From NCBI RefSeq assembly GCF_000383975.1, contig NZ_KB913017.1:503133-567132 (forward strand): a stretch of DNA of 64,000 nt, given 5' to 3'. The position numbers and the translations under genes were made by a program. The DNA comes from Natronorubrum tibetense GA33. Lineage in GTDB: Archaea > Halobacteriota > Halobacteria > Halobacteriales > Natrialbaceae. Shown in pieces: positions 45,236 to 54,173 of this stretch; the first letter of the stretch is position 1; every line of letters starts with the position of its first letter. The notes beneath the pieces were generated by a model. It made no database searches and was not told the origin of the DNA. It saw only the letters and a list, made by a program, of their open reading frames with translations.

Positions 45236-47263
45236 ATGACGGGGAACACTACCGACCCGAGCCTCGAGGACGTCGATACAATCGTTCACGAACCGAGTCA
45301 GGAGTTCGTCGAGTCGACCAACGTCTACGAGTTCATGGAGACGTACGGGATCGACGACTACGACGATCTCATCGAGCGAACGACGAGCGAGGTCGACGGC
45401 GAACCCGAGAGCGGCGTCGACTGGTTCTGGGACGAACTCGTCGACTACCTCGACATCGAGTTCTACGAGGGCTACGACGAGGTTAGAGATGACAGCAAGG
45501 GGCCGCAGTTCACCGACTGGTATCCCGGCGGGGAGCTCAACGTCGCCCACAACGTCGTGGATCGTCACGCCGCCGTCGACGAGGAGCGCCGGAACAAGGT
45601 CGCGACCATCTGGGAGGGCGAAGACGGCGAGGTCCGCGAAGTCACGTATCACGAACTCCACCGGCAGTCGAATCAGGTCGCGAACGCACTCGAGGAACGC
45701 GGCATCGAGACGGGCGACACGGTCGGGCTCTACATGCCGATGGTGCCGGAGGTCGTTTCGATCCTCTATGGCTGTTTCAAGGTCGGTGCGATCGCGGTCC
45801 CCATCTTCTCGGGCTTCGGCGTCGACGCAGCTGCAACCCGAATCGCGGACTCCGGATGTTCAGTGCTGTTTACGGGCGACGGCTTCTACCGGCGCGGCAA
45901 GCCGATTTTCCTCAAGTCGGCGGCCGACGAGGCCATCGCGGAGGCCGGCCACGTCGAAGATACGATCGTCTTCGACAGACTCGGTTCCAGTGACACGGCC
46001 AGCGAGCACGAAATCCCGTGGAACGACGGCCGCGACGAGTGGTGGACCGACGCCGTCGAAACGCAGGACGACGCCTACGAGTCGAAGTCGCTCGACTCGA
46101 GTCAGGAGTCGATGCTGCTGTACTCTTCGGGGACGACGGGCAAGCCGAAGGGGATCGTCCACACCCACGCGGGCGTGCAGGTCCAGTGCGCCAAGGAGGT
46201 CTACTTCGGGATGGATCTCAAGCCCTCCGATCGCTTCTTCTGGGTCTCCGACATCGGCTGGATGATGGGCCCGTGGACCCTCATCGGCACCCACACCTTC
46301 GGTGGCACGGCCTTCATGTACGAGGGCGCGCCGGACCACCCCGAGCCGGATCGGTTCTGGGAGATGATCGACCGCCACAAACTCACGCAGTTCGGCATCT
46401 CGCCGACCGCGATTCGGGCGCTACGAAAGCACGGGGACGAGTGGCTCTCCGGCCACGACCTCTCCTCGCTCCGCCTGCTGGGCTCGACCGGCGAACCCTG
46501 GGACCCCGAATCCTGGCTGTGGTTCTACGAGAACGTCGGCGGCGGCGAGGCACCGATCATCAACATCTCCGGCGGCACCGAAATCTGTGGCTGCTTCCTG
46601 ATGCCGATGCCGAACCAGCCGCTCAAACCCTGTACGCTCGGCGGACCGGGGCTCGGCATGGACATCGATATCGTCGATCAGCAGGGCAATTCGGTAACGG
46701 AGGACCACGAGCGCGGCTTCCTCGTCGCGCGGGATTCCTGTCCGTCGATGACCAAGTCGCTCTGGTCGGGCGACGAGCGCTACCTGAACGAGTACTGGTC
46801 GACGTTCGAGGACATGTGGAACCACGGCGACTGGGCCCAGCAGGACGAGGACGGCTTCTGGTACCTCCACGGCCGGGCCGACGACGCGCTCAACGTGGCG
46901 GGACGGAAGGTCGGTCCCGCGGAGGTCGAGGGTGCGCTGATCGACCACGAAGCCGTCAATCAGGCCGCGGCGATCGGGGCCCCCGACGACACCACCGGAA
47001 CCGCCGTCGTCACCTACGTGATCCTCGAGGACGGCTTCGAGGAGACCGACGAGTTGCGCGAAAAACTGCGCGCACAGGTCGGCGAGGAACTCGGAAAGCC
47101 GTTCCGCCCGCGCGAGATTCTGTTCGTCGACCAGTTCCCCAAGACCCAGTCGGGCAAGATCATCCGCCGAGCCATCGAGGCCACCTACACCGGCGAGGAT
47201 CTGGGCGACATGAGCAGCATCGAGAATCCGGAGGCGCTCGAGGAACTCGAGGACGCGCGGTAG
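45236..47263 (+). CDS. AMP-forming acyl-CoA synthetase (acetyl-CoA-synthetase-like)
   Basis: A 675-residue ANL enzyme that activates a carboxylate with ATP and CoA. YSSGTTGKPKG near residue 295 is the phosphate loop, and QSGKIIRRAI near 640 carries the catalytic lysine. The body (LNVAHNVVDRHAAVDEERRNKVA, YRRGKPIFLK) resembles acetyl-CoA synthetase, but the ACS pocket Trp-Thr-Gly-His motif is replaced by IGWMMGPW, so the acyl group is probably not acetate. Translation is coupled to the SDR gene (2 bases between). Confidence 0.88.
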   Translation: MTGNTTDPSLEDVDTIVHEPSQEFVESTNVYEFMETYGIDDYDDLIERTTSEVDGEPESGVDWFWDELVDYLDIEFYEGYDEVRDDSKGPQFTDWYPGGELNVAHNVVDRHAAVDEERRNKVATIWEGEDGEVREVTYHELHRQSNQVANALEERGIETGDTVGLYMPMVPEVVSILYGCFKVGAIAVPIFSGFGVDAAATRIADSGCSVLFTGDGFYRRGKPIFLKSAADEAIAEAGHVEDTIVFDRLGSSDTASEHEIPWNDGRDEWWTDAVETQDDAYESKSLDSSQESMLLYSSGTTGKPKGIVHTHAGVQVQCAKEVYFGMDLKPSDRFFWVSDIGWMMGPWTLIGTHTFGGTAFMYEGAPDHPEPDRFWEMIDRHKLTQFGISPTAIRALRKHGDEWLSGHDLSSLRLLGSTGEPWDPESWLWFYENVGGGEAPIINISGGTEICGCFLMPMPNQPLKPCTLGGPGLGMDIDIVDQQGNSVTEDHERGFLVARDSCPSMTKSLWSGDERYLNEYWSTFEDMWNHGDWAQQDEDGFWYLHGRADDALNVAGRKVGPAEVEGALIDHEAVNQAAAIGAPDDTTGTAVVTYVILEDGFEETDELREKLRAQVGEELGKPFRPREILFVDQFPKTQSGKIIRRAIEATYTGEDLGDMSSIENPEALEELEDAR

Positions 47264-47266
47264 CGT

Positions 47267-47701
47267 TCAACGGGGGTCGTACGGATTCGTCGCCGTCCCG
47301 AGACGGGAGATGTCTCCTATTCGATCGAAATCGTCGTCGAACGCGTAGAGATACTTGAGTTCGTTCGATTGGAGATAGGCGACGATACAGGCATCAACGA
47401 ACGAGAGCCCTGCATACCGCCGAAACATCGATTTTGCAGTCGCCAGTTCGTCCGACGATAGCGTGTCGATGTGAAAGCGGGCGTTTTCTTCGATGCGATC
47501 GAGAAAATCAACAGCAGGATCGTGACCTGCGTGCGTCGTGAGGCCGTTGAGCGTCTCCGCAAGAACGTAATCGAGCACGACGGCTTCGGGAAGGGATTGA
47601 TCGTCTATGCCACGGAGGATCGGGAGTGCATCCTCGTGCGCTGCGTCCCGACGATAGCTCGCCGCGAACAACACCGACGTATCGACGACCGCGCGTGGCA
47701 T
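47267..47701 (-). CDS. vapC: VapC-type PIN-domain toxin (second pair)
   Basis: A 144-residue PIN ribonuclease. Metal-binding acids are D7 in VVDTSVLFAAS, E in LAETLN, D in FVDACIVAYL and D in FDDDFDRIG. The gene abuts the AbrB-like antitoxin with no gap. Its 3' end is 3 bases from the acyl-CoA synthetase stop, in convergent orientation. Catalytic residues intact. Confidence 0.88.
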   Translation of the reverse strand: MPRAVVDTSVLFAASYRRDAAHEDALPILRGIDDQSLPEAVVLDYVLAETLNGLTTHAGHDPAVDFLDRIEENARFHIDTLSSDELATAKSMFRRYAGLSFVDACIVAYLQSNELKYLYAFDDDFDRIGDISRLGTATNPYDPR

Positions 47702-47947
47702 CTACTCGAGTCCCCACGCGTCGTGATCCGTCGTTCCGTCAGCTTCTTCGTTACCCTCGTATCCCGTGAAGTCGGCAAACGAGCCGCCGCAACGATGTAC
47801 GACTTCGATCTGTACCGTTCCATCGTCTTTGACACTCCAGCGTAGCTGATCTCCGTCGTCGATATCGAGTTGGCGGCGAATCTGAGCGGGAATATTTGCT
47901 TGATTCCCGGACACCTTACTTTCCGCATCGACTCGATCGGTACTCAT
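47702..47947 (-). CDS. vapB: AbrB/SpoVT-type antitoxin
   Basis: An 81-residue protein with an AbrB-like swapped-hairpin head (VDAESKVSGNQANIPAQIRRQLDIDDGDQLRW), the DNA-binding part, and an acidic tail. This head differs from that of the first VapB. The ATG at 47945-47947 was chosen over an upstream ATG at 47974. Its promoter has a TATA box overlapping an inverted repeat. Confidence 0.8.
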   Translation of the reverse strand: MSTDRVDAESKVSGNQANIPAQIRRQLDIDDGDQLRWSVKDDGTVQIEVVHRCGGSFADFTGYEGNEEADGTTDHDAWGLE

Positions 47948-47971
47948 AGTTCCAGTGAGAACCTGCAGAGA

Positions 47972-47995
47972 CAAATATAGTGTGGTAGCACACTA
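47972..47995. promoter_or_regulatory. vapBC promoter with inverted repeat (second pair)
   Basis: On the minus strand, CTATATTT at 47972-47979 is a TATA box 24 bases from the start. TAGTGTG (47978-47984) and CACACTA (47989-47995) pair across GTAG, abutting the TATA box. It is a candidate operator for the AbrB-like antitoxin. Confidence 0.55.
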
Positions 47996-48057
47996 CTAGC
48001 GAGTCGCCTCGAGGCCGTCCCGTTACGTTTTACCCCCACGGGCCCGAATCGCCTCCA

Positions 48058-49554
48058 ATGACTGCCCAGACCGTCCAGCAGGGCGACCTCGTCACCGTCA
48101 TCGGGCTCGAGGTCCACGTCCAGCTGGAGACCGACACGAAGATCTTCTGTGGCTGTTCGACTGACCAGACCGACGAACCCAACGAGAACGTCTGTCCGGT
48201 CTGTCTCGGCCTGCCCGGCGCGCTCCCGGTCCTGAACGAGGCTGCCGTCGAGGGAGCCGTCAAGATCGGCAAAGCGATCGACGCCGACATCCCCGAAGAG
48301 ACCCGGTTCCACCGGAAGAATTACTACTACCCCGACCTGCCCAAGAACTTCCAGATTACCCAGTACGACGAACCGATCTGTCAGGAGGGCGAACTCGAGG
48401 TCTCCGTCGAGGGCGAGCGCCGGACGGTCTCGATCGAACGCGCCCACTTAGAGGAGGACCCGGGCAGCCTCCAGCACGTCGGCGGCGGTGGCGGTATCGA
48501 CTCGGCGGAGTACACCCTCGTCGACTACAACCGCGCGGGGACGCCGCTGATGGAGATCGTTACGGCCCCCGACTTCCGCAGTCCGAGCGAGGTTCGGGCC
48601 TTCCTCGCGAAACTCGAGGAGGTCCTCGAGTACCTGGGCGTCTTCGACGCCGAACGGGACGGCAGCCTGCGAATCGACGCCAACCTCTCGATCATCTCCG
48701 AAGACGAGATCGAAAGCGGCGATGTGACCGACATCGGCGCGGAGGCGCTCGCAGCCGCCAACCGCACCGAAGTGAAGAACATCTCGAGTCACAAGGGCGC
48801 AGAGAAGGCCTTAGCCTACGAGGAGACGCGCCAGAAGAACGCGATCCAGCGCGGGCGCGCGGTCGAACAGGAGACCCGCCACTGGGACGAGTCCCGCGGG
48901 ATCACGGTCTCGATGCGCTCGAAAGAAGAGGAGAAAGACTACCGCTACTTCGAGGAGGCCGACCTGCCGCCGCTGCGGGTCGCAGGCTGGAAAGACGAGA
49001 TCTCGATTCCGGAACTCCCCTCGGCACGACGCGAGCGCTTTCAGGAGGAGTACGGGCTGAACGAGGAGGCTGCTTCGAAACTGACCTCGACGAAGCAGGT
49101 CGCGGACTTTTACGAGGACATCGCGAGCGAGTTCGATCCCGACCTCGCGGCGACGTGGGTTGCGGACAACTTGCTGGGCGAACTCAACTACCGCGACATG
49201 GCAATTACGGACCTCGAGGGGCGTTTCGAGGAGGTGACGCGACTCGTCGAGCTCGTCTCGGAGGGGGAGATTACGGCGAAAAACGCCCACGAGACGGTTC
49301 TGCGATCGATGCTCGACGACGAGAAGGCGCCGGACGAGATCGTCGAGGACGAAGGGCTGGGCAAGACCGACGAGGACGAAGTCCAGCAGGCCGTTGTCGC
49401 GGCCATCGACGAGAATCCCGACGCCGTCGACGACTACGAGTCGGGAGACGACGGGGCGATCAACTTCCTCGTCGGACAAGTCATGCAAAAGACTGGCGGG
49501 AGTGCGGATCCCGGTGACGTGAACCAGTTGCTCCAGGCCGAACTCGAGGGCTGA
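48058..49554 (+). CDS. gatB: Glu-tRNA(Gln)/Asp-tRNA(Asn) amidotransferase subunit B
   Basis: A 498-residue GatB that, with GatA and GatC, converts Glu-tRNA(Gln) and Asp-tRNA(Asn) to the amides. The catalytic region has GLEVHVQLETDTKIFC and VDYNRAGTPLMEIVT, and zinc-type cysteines C28 and C30 near the start with CPVCLG further on. The C-terminal YqeY-like tail (AVVAAIDENPDAVDDYESGD) binds tRNA. gatA and gatC are not in the window. Confidence 0.96.
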   Translation: MTAQTVQQGDLVTVIGLEVHVQLETDTKIFCGCSTDQTDEPNENVCPVCLGLPGALPVLNEAAVEGAVKIGKAIDADIPEETRFHRKNYYYPDLPKNFQITQYDEPICQEGELEVSVEGERRTVSIERAHLEEDPGSLQHVGGGGGIDSAEYTLVDYNRAGTPLMEIVTAPDFRSPSEVRAFLAKLEEVLEYLGVFDAERDGSLRIDANLSIISEDEIESGDVTDIGAEALAAANRTEVKNISSHKGAEKALAYEETRQKNAIQRGRAVEQETRHWDESRGITVSMRSKEEEKDYRYFEEADLPPLRVAGWKDEISIPELPSARRERFQEEYGLNEEAASKLTSTKQVADFYEDIASEFDPDLAATWVADNLLGELNYRDMAITDLEGRFEEVTRLVELVSEGEITAKNAHETVLRSMLDDEKAPDEIVEDEGLGKTDEDEVQQAVVAAIDENPDAVDDYESGDDGAINFLVGQVMQKTGGSADPGDVNQLLQAELEG

Positions 49555-49686
49555 ACGCGGGCACGCACAGTATTCGACTGGGTAGCGAGGCCGTTCGATT
49601 TCTCTCAGCAATCGACGTTCCCTGAGTTCGGAGTCGGTGTTCCGCTACCAGTACAGTTACCAACGGACGACCTGTGCAGTGTCGAC

Positions 49687-50634
49687 ATGGACCGTATCAC
49701 GCTGGGAAACGACGAGTTCGAGGGGCGTAACAATACGTACGTTCTCGCCGACGAGACGACCGACGAAATCGCGCTCGTCGACACCGGACTCGCGACGGAA
49801 GGGATTCGAGCGGAACTGCGGGAAGGACTGGCCGAACGCGGCTACGCGTTTTCCGACGTCGACGACATCGTTCTGACGCACTTCCACGTCGATCACGCGG
49901 GACTGGCCGGCGAGATTCAGGCCGAAAGCGGCGCGACGGTGTACGCTCACGAGGCCGACGCACCGCTGATCGAGCAAGATCCCGACGCAGTGGCTGCCTT
50001 AGAGGAGCGGCGACAGGAGTACCTCGAGCGGTGGGGCGTCCCCGACGACGCCCAGGAGACGTTGCTGGGGTTCTTCGAGCAGGCCGCCCACCTCGAGGGC
50101 GAACCGGCCGAGGTCACGCCGATCGAGGACGGCGAGGTGCTCGAGGTCGGTGGCCGGACGCTCGAGGCAATCCACGCACCGGGCCACGCGGCGGGGCTCT
50201 GCGGGTTCGAAATCGAAACGAGTGGGAGATCGGAAGCGTTCGTCGGTGACGCCGTCCTCCCCGTCTACACGCCGAACGTCGGGGGTGCGGATGTCCGCGT
50301 CGAGCGGCCGCTCGAGACGTACCTCACGACCCTCAGACGACTCGCCGACCGCGAGTACGACCGGCTCTGGCCCGGCCACCGCGATCCGATCGACGACCCG
50401 CGGGATCGTGCGCTCGAGATCGTCGACCACCACCGCGAGCGAAGCGAAAAGATTCTCGGGATCCTCGAAGAGCACGGCCCAGCAAATGCGTGGGAGGTGA
50501 GCGCACACCTGTTCGGAGAGCTAGAGGGGATTCACATCGTCCACGGGCCGGGTGAGGCGTTCGCGCATCTCGATCACCTGCGTCACGAAGGGACTCTCTC
50601 GGTTCGGGAGAAAAAATACCGATTCGGTGAGTAA
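49687..50634 (+). CDS. Metallo-beta-lactamase-fold hydrolase with C-terminal winged helix
   Basis: A 315-residue zinc hydrolase. The active-site motif is HFHVDH in VLTHFHVDHAGLAG near residue 60-70, with further metal ligands in APGHAAG, VGDAVLP and WPGHRDPI. The C-terminal 70 residues (ERSEKILGILEEHGPANAWEV) form a winged helix, as in the LACTB2/glyoxalase II-like group. The substrate is unknown; its placement near a carboxylate uptake and activation cluster suggests lactone or thioester cleavage. It has no partner overlap. Confidence 0.85.
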   Translation: MDRITLGNDEFEGRNNTYVLADETTDEIALVDTGLATEGIRAELREGLAERGYAFSDVDDIVLTHFHVDHAGLAGEIQAESGATVYAHEADAPLIEQDPDAVAALEERRQEYLERWGVPDDAQETLLGFFEQAAHLEGEPAEVTPIEDGEVLEVGGRTLEAIHAPGHAAGLCGFEIETSGRSEAFVGDAVLPVYTPNVGGADVRVERPLETYLTTLRRLADREYDRLWPGHRDPIDDPRDRALEIVDHHRERSEKILGILEEHGPANAWEVSAHLFGELEGIHIVHGPGEAFAHLDHLRHEGTLSVREKKYRFGE

Positions 50635-50725
50635 TTGGCTCAGAGAGAATTTCCGTTTCGCGAGCGATTAGGAATCTCGTACCACGTTTGTAAACCAGGC
50701 CCTGTTCGTTATCATCCCGCTCCTG

Positions 50726-50745
50726 TGTGTCGATTTTACGACACA
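50726..50745. promoter_or_regulatory. Inverted repeat upstream of the second LIV operon
   Basis: TGTGTCG at 50726-50732 and CGACACA at 50739-50745 pair across ATTTTA. It lies between the MBL gene stop (50634) and the direct repeats. It could be an operator, or a terminator of the upstream gene, although no T tract follows. Confidence 0.45.
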
Positions 50746-50750
50746 TATTC

Positions 50751-50814
50751 ATTGGTAACTTTAAACGGGAAAATTGGTAACAACCCTCAGAGTTAAGGTG
50801 ACATGATTAATATA
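50751..50814 (+). promoter_or_regulatory. Direct repeats and TATA box of the second LIV operon
   Basis: ATTGGTAAC occurs at 50751-50759 and 50773-50781, 22 bases apart (two helical turns). A TTAATATA at 50807-50814 is a plausible TATA box 28 bases before the ATG at 50843. The repeats end about 25 bases upstream of it, the usual place for an activator. The alternative TTTAAA (50760-50765) lies between the repeats. Confidence 0.55.
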
Positions 50815-50842
50815 CCAAGATGGATGTCCTAAGTGGTATATA

Positions 50843-52189
50843 ATGGATAACGATAATCAACAGAGCGGATCTGACAGTGGTGGGCGGTTTGGGATCGGAC
50901 GACGGAACTTCCTCGGAGCGGCCGGGGCAACAGCAGTAACGACTTCGCTTGCCGGCTGTTTTGGCGGAATCACTGGGGACGACGATGTCTTCCGGATTGG
51001 TCATCTCGGCCCGACTCAAATGGAGATGGGTATCGGCGCTGACCGAAGTGCCGAACTCGCCGTGGAGGAGTTACAGGACAATGGTGGGATCCTCGACCAG
51101 GAAGTCGAGTTTATTTCGGCAGACACCGGGGGCCAGCCGGCGGAGGGTGAACGAGTGACCGAGAGCCTGATCAACGAAGATCAGGTTGATTTGCTGGTGG
51201 GAACGTTCGTCAGTGAAGTTACCCAGGGAATCATCGGGCTGGTCGCGGAGATGGACGTTCCATTCGTTATTACTGGCTCCGCCGACCCCGACACCGTCAC
51301 CGACAACCACGGTCAAGATTACGAGGAGTACAAGAACATCTTCCGTACGGGACCGATCAATTCGGATCTCCAGGCCGCGGGGATGGCCGACTACGCGAAC
51401 TATCTCAACGAGGAGTACGGCTGGGACAACTTCTCCATTCTGGGCGACGACGCCGCCTGGACCACCTCGTTCAGGGATGTTCTCCCCGACCTGATCGAGG
51501 AGAACGACGACCTCTCCGTCGTCCACCAGGACGAGATGTCGCTCGAGACCGACAACTTCAGTCCATTCCTCGATGACGCCGAGGACGCGGACGCCGACGT
51601 TGTCTTCCGTTTCATCGCACACGGCGGCGCGGGGGCGATGACCGCGACGTGGGCGTCGAACGAGTATCCGTTCGCACTCGAGGGCGTGAGCGTTCCGGGG
51701 ATGTCCCCGGAGTTCTGGGACGCGACGGAAGGCGCGTGTCTGTACGAAACGACGTCTCAGTCCGGTGCCGGAGGCGTTGCCGAGTTGACCGGTCGAACGA
51801 TGGACTTCGTCGATGCGTACGAAGCGGAGTACGGAGACGAAGGGGCCCCGAGCAAACCGATGTACATGGGGTTCAACTCGTACGATGCGATCCTCTTCTA
51901 CGCGGAGGCCGTCGAAAACGCCGGGACTGCGGATTACGAGGGCGACCTCGACGATATCGTCGACGCGATGCTTGACCTCGAGTTCGAGGGCGCCGCCGGA
52001 GATATCTCCCTCTACGGCGAAGACGACGAGTTCCCACACGACGTTCGAGAAACCAGGACTGACGACGACGTCATTTCGAACTTCCCTGTGACTCAGTGGC
52101 ATCCGGACGGGGACGACGATGGCGTCGTCGAGTGTGTCTACCCGCAGGAGGACGCAACTGCAGAACACATGGAACCGGATTGGCTCTAA
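50843..52189 (+). CDS. LIV-type ABC transporter substrate-binding lipoprotein (second)
   Basis: A 448-residue binding protein exported by Tat: R20-R21 in GIGRRNFLG, hydrophobic core, and lipobox SLAGC with Cys39. The mature part has MGIGADRSAELAVEELQDNGGILDQEV, the family pattern, but differs clearly from the first binding protein, so the ligands probably differ. It is first in a five-gene operon. A TATA-like element and direct repeats precede it. Confidence 0.85.
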   Translation: MDNDNQQSGSDSGGRFGIGRRNFLGAAGATAVTTSLAGCFGGITGDDDVFRIGHLGPTQMEMGIGADRSAELAVEELQDNGGILDQEVEFISADTGGQPAEGERVTESLINEDQVDLLVGTFVSEVTQGIIGLVAEMDVPFVITGSADPDTVTDNHGQDYEEYKNIFRTGPINSDLQAAGMADYANYLNEEYGWDNFSILGDDAAWTTSFRDVLPDLIEENDDLSVVHQDEMSLETDNFSPFLDDAEDADADVVFRFIAHGGAGAMTATWASNEYPFALEGVSVPGMSPEFWDATEGACLYETTSQSGAGGVAELTGRTMDFVDAYEAEYGDEGAPSKPMYMGFNSYDAILFYAEAVENAGTADYEGDLDDIVDAMLDLEFEGAAGDISLYGEDDEFPHDVRETRTDDDVISNFPVTQWHPDGDDDGVVECVYPQEDATAEHMEPDWL

Positions 52190-52204
52190 AGATCTTCGCA
52201 AGGA

Positions 52205-53089
52205 ATGTTAGGACAACTAGCTACGATACTGGTACTGGGGGCCATGATCAGTGCCGTCTACGCGCTGATCGCGATCGGATTCACCATGATCTTCGGCGTC
52301 GGAGGCGTGTTGAACCTCGCACACGGGGCCTTGATCATGATCGGTGCGTTCGCCTACCTTGCGGTCACCTCGAGCGCTGGCGGGATCGCCCTTCCGCCCG
52401 TGGTCGGACTCGTTGTCGCCGTAGCGATTACGGCGGGAGCATCCTACGTCCTGTACGCCGGCCTCGTCAAATACATCGAGGACAACGTCGTGATTACGTT
52501 TCTCGCGACGGTCGTCCTCGCGCTCTTGCTTACCGAACTGGTCATTATTCAGTTCGGCGCGGAGCCGTCACAGCTCATCCCCGTGGTTGCGGGTTCGTTC
52601 TACATCGAATCCGTGGGAACTCGGATTCGATACGTCGAGATCGTCGCCTTCGTCGTCTCGTGGATCGCGATCGGGCTGCTGTGGTACTACGTGACGAAAA
52701 CCGACGAGGGACGGTCGATTCTCGCGACGTCGATGAGCACCCGCGGTGCGGAACTCACCGGGGTCGATCTCGAGAAGGTTAAGTCCCGAACCTGGCTGAT
52801 CGCCGGCGCGTTCGCCGGCATCGCGGGCGTGTTCATCGGAACGCTACAGTCGACCTACCCGGAGATGTGGCTCAACCCGCTCGCACTGGCGTTTATCATC
52901 GTCGTGATTGGTGGTATCGGGAGTATCAAGGGATCCGTCGTCGCGGCGTACCTCATCGGCTATCTCGAGACAGCGTCGATCGAACTCCTCGGACCGAGTT
53001 TCCAAGGAGTGTTGTCGCTGATCGTCCTCGCGATAGTCTTGCTCATCTTACCACACGGTCTCTACGGGAGGGAGCTCGTCCATGAGTAG
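52205..53089 (+). CDS. LIV-type ABC permease (LivH-like, second operon)
   Basis: A 294-residue permease with about eight hydrophobic segments. GGVLNLAHGALIMIGAFAYLA near residue 36 and the ATSMSTRGAELTGVDLEKVKSRTW segment fit LivH. It starts 15 bases after the binding-protein stop and overlaps the LivM-like gene by 8 bases. A different-frame ORF over the same bases is Arg-rich and spurious. Confidence 0.85.
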   Translation: MLGQLATILVLGAMISAVYALIAIGFTMIFGVGGVLNLAHGALIMIGAFAYLAVTSSAGGIALPPVVGLVVAVAITAGASYVLYAGLVKYIEDNVVITFLATVVLALLLTELVIIQFGAEPSQLIPVVAGSFYIESVGTRIRYVEIVAFVVSWIAIGLLWYYVTKTDEGRSILATSMSTRGAELTGVDLEKVKSRTWLIAGAFAGIAGVFIGTLQSTYPEMWLNPLALAFIIVVIGGIGSIKGSVVAAYLIGYLETASIELLGPSFQGVLSLIVLAIVLLILPHGLYGRELVHE

Positions 53090-54173
53090 CGCTCGAGAAC
53101 GAGTGAGTGCGTCGATGAGCACCGCAACGGATCGGTTGAGCACCGTTACGGAACCGCTCGACAACGCACTCCACCCGATCGCAAAGCTCTACAACCGAAC
53201 GCTGGGTGGCTACTTCGGCGAAATGAACGGGCTGCAGTTCCTGTTGATCGTCGGCTCGCTGGTCGCGATGTTGACGGTCCCGTTCTGGGGCACGTTCGGC
53301 CTCGTCAGAGCGATGACGTTGGCGTCGATCTGGGCCATCTTCGCGATGAGCTGGGACATCCAGAGCGGATACACCGGCTACATCAGCTTCGGCCACTCGG
53401 TTCTCTCCGGCGCCGCGGCGTACACGACGGCGATGCTCATCCACAACGTCAACCCCGAGATGTCGATGGCCGTGACGATTCCGGTGTCGATTCTCGCCTC
53501 CCTCATCGTTGGGTTGCTCATCGCACTCCCGTCACTCCGGCTCTCGGGACCGTATTTCTCGTTGATCACGTTCGTGGCCGTGTTGATCTTCTACCGCCTG
53601 ATCCCCTCGTTCAGCCAGTACACTGGCGGTGAAACGGGGATTCAGGCCGTGGACGTTTTCACGTACGATCCGCTCGCGCGGTACTACTACATGCTGATCC
53701 CGATGCTCGTCGTCGCTGTTGGATTGACGTTCATCGCGCGCTCGAACATCGGACTGATCCTCATGTCGATCCGTGAAAACGAAGACGCAGTCAACGCTGC
53801 AGGGATCAACGCGACGAAATTCAAAGTCTTCTCGTTCGCCCTGAGTTCGATCCCGATGGGGATCGGTGGGGTGATGTTGGTTCACTTCTACGGCGGCGTC
53901 GATCCCACGACGTTCATCGTGGTGGACCGGAGTATCGAGATGATTGCGATGGCAGTACTCGGCGGTATGAGTTCCATTCTCGGTCCGCTCGGTGGGGCCT
54001 TCTTCCTCATCGTGTTGCGGGACTTCATCCTGACGGATATCGCGGGACTCTCGTCGCCGGCGCGCTGGACGATCTTCTGGGGGCTGGTTCTCGCGGTGCT
54101 CGTGTTCGCCCGCGACGGACTGTTCCGAAAGCTCTGGCACGGCCTCGACCGCATCGGAGGTGACAGATCGTGA
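53082..54173 (+). CDS. LIV-type ABC permease (LivM-like, second operon)
   Basis: A 363-residue permease with about eight hydrophobic segments. GYTGYISFGHSVLSGAAAYTTAML and NEDAVNAAGINATKFKVFSFALSS are LivM hallmarks. The N-terminal 45 residues are hydrophilic. It overlaps LivH by 8 bases and the LivG-like gene by 4 bases (GTGA). Confidence 0.85.
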   Translation: MSSARERVSASMSTATDRLSTVTEPLDNALHPIAKLYNRTLGGYFGEMNGLQFLLIVGSLVAMLTVPFWGTFGLVRAMTLASIWAIFAMSWDIQSGYTGYISFGHSVLSGAAAYTTAMLIHNVNPEMSMAVTIPVSILASLIVGLLIALPSLRLSGPYFSLITFVAVLIFYRLIPSFSQYTGGETGIQAVDVFTYDPLARYYYMLIPMLVVAVGLTFIARSNIGLILMSIRENEDAVNAAGINATKFKVFSFALSSIPMGIGGVMLVHFYGGVDPTTFIVVDRSIEMIAMAVLGGMSSILGPLGGAFFLIVLRDFILTDIAGLSSPARWTIFWGLVLAVLVFARDGLFRKLWHGLDRIGGDRS

